Positions 1-6,891 of a DNA stretch of 22,172 bases are shown here, in pieces. Below the pieces are notes generated by a model. That model saw only the letters and a program-made list of their open reading frames with translations, made no database searches and had not been told where the DNA came from. Position numbers and translations under genes: made by a program. The stretch is from positions 1-22,172 of the forward strand of contig CAKQDA010000023.1 of assembly GCA_934218695.1 (NCBI GenBank), read 5' to 3'. Positions within the stretch are counted from its first letter, which is position 1. Every line of letters begins with the position of its first letter. Source of the DNA: an uncultured Succinivibrio sp. Its GTDB lineage: Bacteria > Pseudomonadota > Gammaproteobacteria > Enterobacterales > Succinivibrionaceae.

Positions 1-74
1 TGATATGGCTCAGTTGGTAGAGCGCACCCTTGGTAAGGGTGAGGTCCCGAGTTCGATTCTCGGTATCAGCACCA
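1..74 (+). tRNA. tRNA-Thr (anticodon GGU), first two bases outside the window
   Basis: The D-arm, anticodon arm, variable loop and T-arm are all readable. The anticodon loop is TTGGTAA with anticodon GGT at 32-34, which reads ACC/ACU threonine codons. The 3' acceptor strand TATCAGC (64-70) pairs with TGATA at the window start, so the 5' partner lacks only its first two bases (expected GC). The discriminator A71 and an encoded CCA (72-74) are present. The sequence is very close to the gammaproteobacterial tRNA-Thr as I remember it. Confidence 0.97.
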
Positions 75-75
75 G

Positions 76-121
76 CGAACTTAAGTCTTTGCTTTTTAAA
101 GATGTAAGTTCGTTTTTTTTA
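76..121 (+). terminator. Rho-independent terminator of the tRNA transcript
   Basis: An 8-bp stem, CGAACTTA (76-83) with TAAGTTCG (105-112), has an inner TCTTT/AAAGA stem. A run of eight or more T follows from 113. It starts two bases after the CCA end, so it should end the tRNA transcript. Confidence 0.9.
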
Positions 122-532
122 TGCCTAAAATTACCCCATAATATTTTCAGATATAATTCAAAATGGCTTTCTTAAGTCTTTTTGTTTTCTTTTATCTCAT
201 TTAGAATCTAATATCTTTTATTTACAGTAAAAAATCATGATGTTGATCTGTAATGTCCTGATGGCAGATCTTATTAATTTGACTCATAGATCTTTTTTTT
301 AGTCGATCAGATGATCTTGTATAGGTCGATCACATTATCTTATAGCCAAAGATCACATCTCTAACAATTTTTCTTATCTTCGTTTTTCTATTCAGCTATT
401 CTCAAAAACAAGAGTTTTTCTCGGGGAGGGGTCGATATAAATCGGCTTTATTGGATAGATATTCAGAAATAATAAAGCCGTGTTCTCCCTTTTGTTTGGA
501 CGACAAAAAAAACACGGTCTGACACAAAAGTC
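122..532. other. Intergenic region with two mutually exclusive hairpins
   Basis: No gene is supported in this AT-rich stretch. Its only clear structure is near the right end. A perfect 10-bp inverted repeat, CGGCTTTATT (443-452) with AATAAAGCCG (471-480), overlaps a second one, CCGTGTT (478-484) with AACACGG (512-518). They share bases 478-480, so both cannot form at once. This resembles an attenuator-style switch or the decayed end of an element, directly upstream of the interrupted ORF at 533. Confidence 0.4.
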
Positions 533-853
533 ATGGTTATCTTACCAAGTGGATACTATAAAGTAATAGGATCCGGCAAACATATTTATTGAATTGAGCT
601 TACAGATGCTGAAGTAAAAGAAATTGTCATCAAAGGCTGTTCTCAGGGGCATAAAGATTCAGTAGCACAGAGTTTAAGTGCAAGCACCAAGGTTCTGTCA
701 GAGCATATCAGAAATGACATAACAAGTGCCAGTGACAGTAACTGCAAACGTAAATTCGAAAGATTTACCAGTATCAACGACTGTAACGAAGTTGACGGCA
801 CCATTACCAACAGTATAGCGGAAACCGCGCCTAAGATCGGTCTAGTAGCGTAA
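533..853 (+). pseudogene. Interrupted small ORF of unknown family
   Basis: A frame opening at ATG 533 runs to TAA at 851-853 and is broken only by one TGA at 590-592 (codon 20). The translation looks protein-like on both sides, starting MVILPSGYYKVIGSGKHIY and resuming IELTDAEVKEIVIKG. The residue mix is balanced and there is a possible helix-turn-helix-like stretch around codons 40-56. No good Shine-Dalgarno precedes the ATG. I do not recognise the family. The start vaguely recalls short N-terminal segments of transposases, but that is not established. It is probably the decayed relic of a mobile or accessory gene. Selenocysteine use of the TGA is very unlikely given no visible SECIS hairpin. 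Confidence 0.4.
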
Positions 854-958
854 AGCGTAATCCGAAAGAAAATAATTTCAAATATCTTGAATATTGCTAT
901 GTAAGGATCATTAAAAATGATAGATATTTATATGATTTATAAAATAAATATTTATATA

Positions 959-988
959 AAGATCTTGAATTTCAATTTTCAAGATCTT
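959..988. terminator. Strong hairpin, possible bidirectional terminator
   Basis: A perfect 11-bp inverted repeat, AAGATCTTGAA (959-969) with TTCAAGATCTT (978-988), has an 8-nt loop. On the minus strand it lies 7 bases past the stop of the fragment at 996-1181 and is followed by an AT-rich TTTATAT tail. On the plus strand the tail is GAAATTTTT. Termination is plausible in either direction, most likely for the minus strand. Confidence 0.55.
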
Positions 989-995
989 GAAATTT

Positions 996-1181
996 TTAGT
1001 TTTTGGTTATACTTTGAGGAATTAAATCTAAATTCTCTAATGATTTTATAATTCCCATCATCAATGGAGGTGCTGTCAGATTTAGAATATAAGATCTCTT
1101 TCCTTCTTCTCTAGGACAGATTAGTTTTTTCTCTCTCATATTTTTTATAAAGTAAGAAGCTTTGTTTGCCTTCAGTTTCAA
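996..1181 (-). pseudogene. C-terminal winged-helix-like fragment (possibly from a Fic-family or regulator protein)
   Basis: About 60 codons end in TAA at 998-996. The readable part (NKASYFIKNMREKKLICP, then a KRSYILNL strand and a GIIKSLENLDLIP helix) looks like the end of a winged-helix domain of the kind found after Fic domains or in small regulators. There is no credible start. The nominal initiator is TTG, no ribosome-binding site precedes it, and upstream codons in the same frame look non-coding until a stop near 1240. I read it as the surviving 3' end of a longer gene. The Fic link is from memory of similar C-termini and is weak. Confidence 0.4.
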
Positions 1182-1201
1182 TATAAAAAGGTGGAAGCAA
1201 T

Positions 1202-1236
1202 AAAAAGTGCACTTTAAGTCAGCTCCTAAAGTGCAC
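1202..1236 (-). terminator. Rho-independent terminator of the rubrerythrin fusion gene
   Basis: A perfect 10-bp inverted repeat, GTGCACTTTA (1207-1216) with TAAAGTGCAC (1227-1236), has a 10-nt loop. On the minus strand it is followed directly by TTTTTATTG. It lies about 40 bases past the stop codon of the gene ending at 1275. Confidence 0.85.
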
Positions 1237-1274
1237 AGTCAAATTGAGATTTGCTATGTGTTACTCAGTTTTTA

Positions 1275-2456
1275 TCAGATGTCTTTTTTCACCTCAAAAT
1301 AGCTTTGAGGGTGGAAGCAGACAGGACAGATTTCTGGTGCCTTGGTACCGATGGCGAGGTGACCGCAGTTTCTGCACTCCCATACACAGACTCCGCTCTT
1401 TTCAAAGATCTTTTTAGCCTTCAAATTGGACAGGAGTTTTCTGTATCTCTGTTCATGCTCTTTTTCAATGGCTCCAACCGCTCTGAATTTTGCCGCAAGA
1501 TCAGTAAAGCCTTCCTCATCAGCATCTTTTGCCATGTTTTCATACATATCAGTCCACTCGTAGTTCTCTCCGTCAGCTGCCGCCTCAAGATTATCCTCAG
1601 TAGTATTGATGCCACCTAATTCCTTAAACCAGAGTTTGGCGTGCTCCTTTTCATTGTCAGCTGTCTTTAAAAATATTTCCGCAATCTGTTCGTAACCGGA
1701 TTTTTTAGCAACTGATGCAAAGTAGGTGTACTTGTTACGCGCCTGAGATTCACCTGCAAAGGCTATCTGCAGGTTCTTTTCAGTTTTGGTTCCTGCATAT
1801 CTGTTAGATGAGCTCTTATCTTCCGTTACAGCTTTAACGACCACCTTTTCAAAGTCTGAGGCAGGATGCTTGCAGACAGGGCAGATGAAATCATCTGGTA
1901 GTTCTTCGCCAACATACTCATAACCGCAGATCCTGCATCTCCAGAAGGTCTTGCCCTCGGCACTGACACCTACAGCTTCAGGCTTTGGCTTGATGTTGCT
2001 CTGATAGTATTCATAGGTTACAGAAGGAATGTCATTTAAAACCTCCATCTCGGTGATTTCACCTACAAACAGTGTATGTGATCCTAAATCCAGAGTTTTG
2101 TCCACTTTTACAGAGAAATAGGCATTGCTGCCTTCAGTGACGTAATAAATACCGTTTTGAGCTCTCTGAACCTGAGTGTAGCCGTCAAATTTATTGACAT
2201 CACGACCAGACTGAAAGCCGAAGCGTTTGAAAAGTTCAAATGGAGCCTTCTGCGACAGTACAGAAACATTAAAGGATCCAGTCTTTACAATCATATCGTG
2301 AGTGAAATTTGCCTTGTTAAGACAGATACTCATCTGATTAGGTCCAGAAGCTGCCTGAATTGCAGTATTAATGATACAACCGTTGTCTTTATCACCATCT
2401 TTGGCAGTTAGGACAAAAAGACCATAACTTAATTTATACATCGCTTTAGTGTTCAT
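1275..2456 (-). CDS. Flavin reductase-rubredoxin-rubrerythrin fusion protein
   Basis: This 393-aa cytoplasmic electron-transfer protein probably reduces peroxide and/or oxygen using NAD(P)H electrons. Residues 1-160 match the FMN-binding split-barrel flavin reductase domain of flavoredoxin and high-molecular-weight rubredoxin. Residues 171-206 are a rubredoxin with iron ligands C174, C177, C192 and C195. Residues 222-345 are the rubrerythrin diiron four-helix domain, with E236, the E269-x-x-H272 pair, E314/E315 and the E331-x-x-H334 pair. Residues 357-385 are the C-terminal rubredoxin-like centre (C361, C364, C377, C380). One chain therefore carries flavin, two FeS4 sites and a diiron site. 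An AAGGAG ribosome-binding site sits 6 bases before the ATG. A Fur-like box lies 68-86 bases upstream and a terminator follows the gene. Separate rubredoxin and rubrerythrin genes are the usual arrangement; the triple fusion is less common. The assignment is secure; the exact substrate is inferred from family. Confidence 0.93.
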   Translation of the reverse strand: MNTKAMYKLSYGLFVLTAKDGDKDNGCIINTAIQAASGPNQMSICLNKANFTHDMIVKTGSFNVSVLSQKAPFELFKRFGFQSGRDVNKFDGYTQVQRAQNGIYYVTEGSNAYFSVKVDKTLDLGSHTLFVGEITEMEVLNDIPSVTYEYYQSNIKPKPEAVGVSAEGKTFWRCRICGYEYVGEELPDDFICPVCKHPASDFEKVVVKAVTEDKSSSNRYAGTKTEKNLQIAFAGESQARNKYTYFASVAKKSGYEQIAEIFLKTADNEKEHAKLWFKELGGINTTEDNLEAAADGENYEWTDMYENMAKDADEEGFTDLAAKFRAVGAIEKEHEQRYRKLLSNLKAKKIFEKSGVCVWECRNCGHLAIGTKAPEICPVCFHPQSYFEVKKDI

Positions 2457-2523
2457 AGGTACTCCTTAAATTCTTTATTTTTAGCTTAGAAAAGGTGATA
2501 TATAAGCACAAATAGTTCTTATT

Positions 2524-2542
2524 GATAATAATTACTATTATA
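2524..2542. promoter_or_regulatory. Fur/PerR-like operator upstream of the rubrerythrin fusion
   Basis: The 19-mer beginning GATAATAATTAC matches the classical Fur box at 14 of 19 positions by my count. It contains a 6-bp inverted repeat, ATAATA (2525-2530) with TATTAT (2536-2541). It lies 68-86 bases upstream of the rubrerythrin-fusion start. Iron or peroxide control would suit the gene, but the region is very AT-rich, so a chance match is possible. Confidence 0.4.
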
Positions 2543-2601
2543 GAATATATTGTAAAAATTACACCTTTTGCATGTGAAATTTGATACCTCACAACAGATT
2601 A

Positions 2602-2638
2602 TTTTTATTTACTGACAAATTTTGTCAGTAAATAAAAA
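2602..2638. promoter_or_regulatory. 37-nt perfect palindrome between divergent genes
   Basis: The arms are 18 bp with one central base (T2620) and every pair checks. The core is ACTGACAAA on the left and TTTGTCAGT on the right, with T-rich outer left and A-rich outer right ends. Those tracts pair inside the stem, so there is no free T-run after it on either strand and it is not a normal terminator. It lies between two divergent genes, 48 bases before the start of the 643-aa gene and about 146 before the rubrerythrin-fusion start. A large dimeric operator is the simplest reading. Confidence 0.6.
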
Positions 2639-2659
2639 GGTAAAAAAAATCATGCGATA

Positions 2660-2680
2660 CACTTGAGTCTTCAAGTGAGG
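2660..2680 (+). promoter_or_regulatory. Hairpin abutting the ribosome-binding site of the 643-aa gene
   Basis: CACTTGA (2660-2666) pairs with TCAAGTG (2671-2677) around a 4-nt loop. The right arm runs into the GAGG ribosome-binding site (2677-2680) that serves ATG 2686. Folding of the leader could therefore reduce translation. This site also argues for ATG 2686 over the in-frame GTG at 2680, which lies within the Shine-Dalgarno itself. Confidence 0.45.
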
Positions 2681-2685
2681 TGTAT

Positions 2686-4617
2686 ATGACGCTGTTTTCA
2701 AATCTGTTTTCAGGCGCTTGCCGCTGTTTTGGCCATAATGATGAGATCTCTTTAGACTCTCTGGTGCTGCTTACTGTTGACGATCTTAAAAAAGCTATCA
2801 GGGATGAGGTTCAGGTTACTCTTGAAAACAGGATCTCCGAAAGACTGTTAAGAGAACTTTCAGCTTCAAGAATTAAAGAGAAGTTAAAAGAGTTGTCTGT
2901 AAACGAGGCTTTGCAGATTTCAGAAAAATACAGCGACATCTATCCAAAAAGACGCAATTCAAAACAGACGCTTCTTTTAGACAGAGACTTTGTAAAAGTG
3001 ATGAATGCTGAAAATGAGTCATCAGTAAAACTTTTAAAGGAGCTTTTTGATGACAGTGCGGTCTTTGAGAGTCTCTATCAGCCTGTAATTGATTTTACCG
3101 CCTCACATACATACAGATTTTTATTAAAAAACATGAAAGAGGATGCCTTTACATATTTTTTAAGACTGACCTCCAGTATGACCGAGCTTGCTAAAGAATG
3201 CACCTATCTTAATGATGACTTTGGAAAGAATGAAAGCTCACTTGCCATTGTGCTTTATGCATCAGCTTTTGTAATGGCAAAACTCTCATACGATTACACC
3301 TTTACCTGTGGCAGGGAAAAGCGGAACCTGTCCTTATTAACCCACTCTTTTGAAAATGCTCTTTTAGAGGAAAACGCAAAAGAATTAAGTGTCAGCGCAA
3401 CTCCTTGTGAAAGTTCTGCAAGACCTGAGCTTATGGTATCAGTAGGACTCATGATGTTAAAAGATCCTGCCTGTAAAATCATCTCCTGCCTTAGGGAGCA
3501 TGACTGCGACAGACTTATCTCTGATCTTGTAAAACCAGAGGTAACCTCAAGACTCTTTACACTTTTATCAAGAGCTCGTGAGCTTATTTCAAAAAATGAG
3601 CATGCAGGGGACTGTGAGTTTTTAGAGGCGGTAAGACCGGTATTTACAGGTGTTCCACATACTCCTGAAAACTGGTTTTCAGATCCTAAATTTAACGGAG
3701 AGACTTTCTTTTTCCCAGAAGATGTCCTGCAGAAGGTAAAACTGCACAGGAGTATCTGCTGCTATGTAAATCATTCTAAAAATGCTGTCGAGTCCTTTTT
3801 AAGCTCTTATAAAAAGCTTAAGGAAAAGCCTGAAAAAGAGCAGGAACAGACAGAGTCCTTCAAAAACGGTCGTACTCTTTTAAGTGCGGCTGCAGCAATT
3901 GACTTTAAAAAGAGAAAAAAAGCTGCTGATGGAAGCCCTGCTAATGATGGCAGAACTTTGTCTTCTGAAGACATAAGTCTGGAAAAGAGTTCAGTTGCAG
4001 TATCAGGATCACCGTCCTCAGTTCCAAGTCTTGAGGATTTAATGTTAGGGAGCAGTTCTTCTTTTAAGAATGAGGCATCTTATCAACAGTGTAATTCTGA
4101 TGATAACAGACAAAATCTGTCTTTAAATGATGAAAAAGTCTCTGCAAATACCTGCAGCAGTATAAATGGGCAGAGCTCATTGATAAAAGATCTGATGAGT
4201 ACAGACGCTATAGTAAACAGGTTCTGCTATCAGGAATGTCTGTCTGATGTAACGGATGTTCAGGAGGCTGACAGTAGTGCTGTAAAAGCCTTTAAGATCA
4301 TAGTCTCAAAGTTAAAGGATCATACCTTTTCGTCAAACGTGCTGAAAAAATCCCTGGAGGGAAGAACAGCAAAGATAAGAGCAGTAACCGATGTAGTGAA
4401 CGGTTTTATCAAGGACGGTGCCTTTGCCATTGATTTTGATCTTGATGGGGCTGTAAAGAGTGCTGCAACCTATGTGGATTTCTCAAGAGCTCTGCTTGCC
4501 ACACGACTGAGTGCCATGCACAACTATAAAAGGAACCGTGTGGGAGTTGACTACCTCACTCATTTTATAGAAAAAGAGGTAGTCTTTTTATCAAAGGTTT
4601 TAAAGGAGACAGTCTAA
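2686..4617 (+). CDS. Uncharacterised 643-aa protein paired with the BrxHI/BrxD-like genes
   Basis: I do not recognise this family. ATG 2686 is preceded by GAGG at 5-base spacing, so I prefer it to the in-frame GTG at 2680. Residues 1-375 look mostly alpha-helical with alternating charged and hydrophobic positions. There is no signal peptide and no membrane segment. Residues about 376-500 are a polar linker rich in Ser, Lys, Glu and Asn, containing two similar short motifs (SLEDLM and SLIKDLM). Residues about 528-643 form a second helical, more basic domain. There is no visible enzyme motif. Its TAA (4615-4617) overlaps the opposite-strand TAG of the helicase (4616-4614), so the genes are locked tail to tail. 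From memory, BrxHI/BrxD-like pairs can occur with TerB-N/TerB-C-type partners, but I cannot see TerB signatures here. A structural or adaptor subunit of the helicase/ATPase system is inference from position. Confidence 0.8.
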   Translation: MTLFSNLFSGACRCFGHNDEISLDSLVLLTVDDLKKAIRDEVQVTLENRISERLLRELSASRIKEKLKELSVNEALQISEKYSDIYPKRRNSKQTLLLDRDFVKVMNAENESSVKLLKELFDDSAVFESLYQPVIDFTASHTYRFLLKNMKEDAFTYFLRLTSSMTELAKECTYLNDDFGKNESSLAIVLYASAFVMAKLSYDYTFTCGREKRNLSLLTHSFENALLEENAKELSVSATPCESSARPELMVSVGLMMLKDPACKIISCLREHDCDRLISDLVKPEVTSRLFTLLSRARELISKNEHAGDCEFLEAVRPVFTGVPHTPENWFSDPKFNGETFFFPEDVLQKVKLHRSICCYVNHSKNAVESFLSSYKKLKEKPEKEQEQTESFKNGRTLLSAAAAIDFKKRKKAADGSPANDGRTLSSEDISLEKSSVAVSGSPSSVPSLEDLMLGSSSSFKNEASYQQCNSDDNRQNLSLNDEKVSANTCSSINGQSSLIKDLMSTDAIVNRFCYQECLSDVTDVQEADSSAVKAFKIIVSKLKDHTFSSNVLKKSLEGRTAKIRAVTDVVNGFIKDGAFAIDFDLDGAVKSAATYVDFSRALLATRLSAMHNYKRNRVGVDYLTHFIEKEVVFLSKVLKETV

Positions 4618-6794
4618 AGTTCTTTTCTTAATCTTGAAAAGAACTCTAAGGCACCTTCAACATCAAGTTCACTGTAGGCAAAGGCGGTGCGTTTTAAGTC
4701 CATGCTGATAAAGCCGTCGTGCTTATCCCTGTCAAGATTGTTGATCTTTCTGATAAGCTCAATCTTGTCAATGTCTTTTGCATCAAGAATATTAAAGACA
4801 GCAACCTTAAGAGAATCTTTAGGGGTGAACTCAAGTTCGATGTGTGACTTGTAGGCTGTGGCACTGATGGCTTCTTTTTTTAACATCAGCACAATAGTGC
4901 GTATAACTTTGTCTCCTCGCCATGGGAAAAGAGCAATACCTGTAGGCCCCTCGTACAGACAGTGTCTGTCAAGCCCTCTTTCCTTAAAGAATTCAATTCC
5001 AAGCCTTAAATGCTCTTTTGCAGTCCTGTTAAGATATGGAGGAATGATCCCCTCTTTATAAATCTTAAGCATTCTCTCTCGCACAGCATCATGGATGTGA
5101 CCTGCCGAGCCGTTCATGGACAGAGGCTGTGCGTCAAACTGATATGACTTTACACCTATGATGCGTCTTTCCTGTGAGAAGAAGTTTACCTTCCAGCCAC
5201 GCCCTGCAAACAGGAAAGTATCCCCAATCATCAGATCACGTGCCAGAGGCACGGTACCGATACTGTGGCCGTCATTTTCAATGGTAAATTCCTTAGGAGT
5301 GTCAAAGGCGGCATAGAAACTCCAGTCAGAGAGCAGTTTCTCTCCTTCAAGTCCCAAGGCCAGTGTACCGTCATTTAACTGTACGATAAGATCCTTTTCA
5401 CCAAGACATCTTAAAAATTCCATAAAGATCTTAACAGAGCACAGGTTAAAGGGGCCTGTTCTGCATATAAGATCATACAGAGCCTTTGCGGACACGCTGC
5501 CAAATGAGGCGATTACAGACAGACACTGCTGCAGCATGGTTGAAAAGGCGTACTCATGTTCTAAAGGCGGTTCATACCAGCGCTCTAAAAGGAGTTCAAT
5601 CATGGCAACAGTAAGTACTGTGTCCTCAAAGAGTTCTGTCCTTTTAGTTGAAGTGGAGCCTTCTGGCAGAAAGACTCTTAAAATGGCGTTATGGTCGCGT
5701 CGTCCGGCTCTTCCTAATCTCTGTCTTAAAGATGCAACCGTGATTGGGTGTTCGACCTGAGCGATGGAGGCCACATCAGAGATATCAATACCAAGCTCGA
5801 GTGTTGCCGTACAGATTGCGGTTGTAGGCCATCTGCCTTCCTGAAGTCGGTACTCAAGACTTTCTCTTAATTCCTTTGACAGAGAGCCGTGGTGAGGGAA
5901 AAACTCATTTGGAACAAACTTTTTCTTACTCAGATTCTCAAGTTTTGCCGCCAGTGATTCTGTGGTAAAGCGTGAGTTGCAGAACACCAGATTGGTACTG
6001 CCGCGCAAAAGCCTGAAGATATCATTTGCAATCTCATCAAACTCATATGGAAGAACCTTGCCCTCATCCTCAGATGGCAGCTCCTGATGTTCGTAACCTT
6101 TGATCTGAACTGAAAGACGGTCTTTGGAACTGTCAGGAGAGGTGATAATTACGCAGGGAACTTTGCTGTTGGGTCTTAAATATCCTATTACACCATTGGC
6201 ATTTGAGAAAGTGGCTGACAGGGCAATGCGGCAGATCCTCTTTCCAATCAGGTTTTCAATACGGTGCAGCTGAGACTGTAACTGATATCCTCTCTGAGTG
6301 CCCATAAAGGCATGGAACTCATCGATAACCACATAGAAAAGATTCTGCATGGAGCTTTTGATCCACTGCACATGGTTGATGAGCAGAGACTCTAATGATT
6401 CAGGAGTAGTCAGAATTACGCCTTCAGGTTCATCAATGAGTCTGTTTTTCTTTGAAGCTGAAACATCACCATGCCAGGGAGTGACTTTGACATCTAAAAA
6501 CTCTGTCATCTCCTCAAGACGGCGGTACTGATCGTTAATGAGGGCTTTTAACGGGCTTACATACAGAATACGTATTCCCTTTAATTCTTTTGTTTCTGAA
6601 ATTGCTGTAAGAGCAGGCAGGAAGGCTGCTTCTGTCTTTCCGCTGGCAGTGGATGCCGAGATGATCACATCAGTCTTTCTCTCAAGAATGGGTTTTACGG
6701 CGTTGTTCTGAATTGGCTTGAGTTCCTGCCAGCCTTTTTTGAACATGAAACGGCGCAGATCCTTGTCTATAAGCGAAAGAATTTGTGCACTCAT
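4614..6794 (-). CDS. brxHI: DEAD/DEAH-box helicase, Lhr-like, BrxHI type
   Basis: This 726-aa superfamily 2 helicase has the motifs in order. Walker A is STASGKTEAA (K53), Ia is SPLKALINDQ (80-89) and Ib is TTPES (129-133). Motif II is DEFH (158-161), III is SAT (193-195) and IV is VFCNSR (270-275). Motif V is TATLELGIDISD (329-340) and VI is QRLGRAGRR (358-366). DEFH with 'LGRAGRR' and a long C-terminal region (370-726) fits the Lhr-like branch. Type 2 BREX uses such a helicase as BrxHI beside BrxD, and a BrxD-like ATPase lies directly upstream here on the same strand. The ATG has an AAGAGG ribosome-binding site. It should unwind or translocate on DNA or RNA in the cytoplasm; the substrate is not known from sequence. 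It overlaps the stop of the convergent 643-aa gene. It could also act in repair rather than defence. Confidence 0.88.
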   Translation of the reverse strand: MSAQILSLIDKDLRRFMFKKGWQELKPIQNNAVKPILERKTDVIISASTASGKTEAAFLPALTAISETKELKGIRILYVSPLKALINDQYRRLEEMTEFLDVKVTPWHGDVSASKKNRLIDEPEGVILTTPESLESLLINHVQWIKSSMQNLFYVVIDEFHAFMGTQRGYQLQSQLHRIENLIGKRICRIALSATFSNANGVIGYLRPNSKVPCVIITSPDSSKDRLSVQIKGYEHQELPSEDEGKVLPYEFDEIANDIFRLLRGSTNLVFCNSRFTTESLAAKLENLSKKKFVPNEFFPHHGSLSKELRESLEYRLQEGRWPTTAICTATLELGIDISDVASIAQVEHPITVASLRQRLGRAGRRDHNAILRVFLPEGSTSTKRTELFEDTVLTVAMIELLLERWYEPPLEHEYAFSTMLQQCLSVIASFGSVSAKALYDLICRTGPFNLCSVKIFMEFLRCLGEKDLIVQLNDGTLALGLEGEKLLSDWSFYAAFDTPKEFTIENDGHSIGTVPLARDLMIGDTFLFAGRGWKVNFFSQERRIIGVKSYQFDAQPLSMNGSAGHIHDAVRERMLKIYKEGIIPPYLNRTAKEHLRLGIEFFKERGLDRHCLYEGPTGIALFPWRGDKVIRTIVLMLKKEAISATAYKSHIELEFTPKDSLKVAVFNILDAKDIDKIELIRKINNLDRDKHDGFISMDLKRTAFAYSELDVEGALEFFSRLRKEL

Positions 6795-6848
6795 AGTGAT
6801 CCTCTTTTAAGCTTTAAGTTAAGAGCTGAAAATGTTTCAGGTATTTTG

Positions 6849-6871
6849 AACGCTGCAGGAACTGCAGCGTT
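6849..6871 (-). other. Intercistronic hairpin between the ATPase and helicase genes
   Basis: A perfect 10-bp stem, AACGCTGCAG (6849-6858) with CTGCAGCGTT (6862-6871), has a GAA loop on the plus strand (TTC on the minus strand). It sits in the 97-base gap between the two minus-strand genes. No T-run follows on the minus strand, so it is not a standard terminator. An RNA processing or stabilising hairpin that sets the ratio of the two proteins is more likely. Confidence 0.5.
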
Positions 6872-6891
6872 TACAGACTTTGTATTCTTTT

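Noticed and set aside
1..74. tRNA-Thr 3' end as an integration (att) site for an element carrying the downstream genes
   Set aside because: I looked for a repeated copy of the tRNA 3' end in the window and saw none; no integrase gene is present.
590..592. TGA as a selenocysteine codon
   Set aside because: No SECIS-like hairpin directly follows and the gene looks decayed.
1251..1619. Plus-strand open frame of 122 codons
   Set aside because: It lies entirely within the rubrerythrin fusion gene on the other strand and has no domain features.
2680..2688. GTG at 2680 as the start of the 643-aa protein
   Set aside because: It overlaps the GAGG ribosome-binding site that suits ATG 2686.
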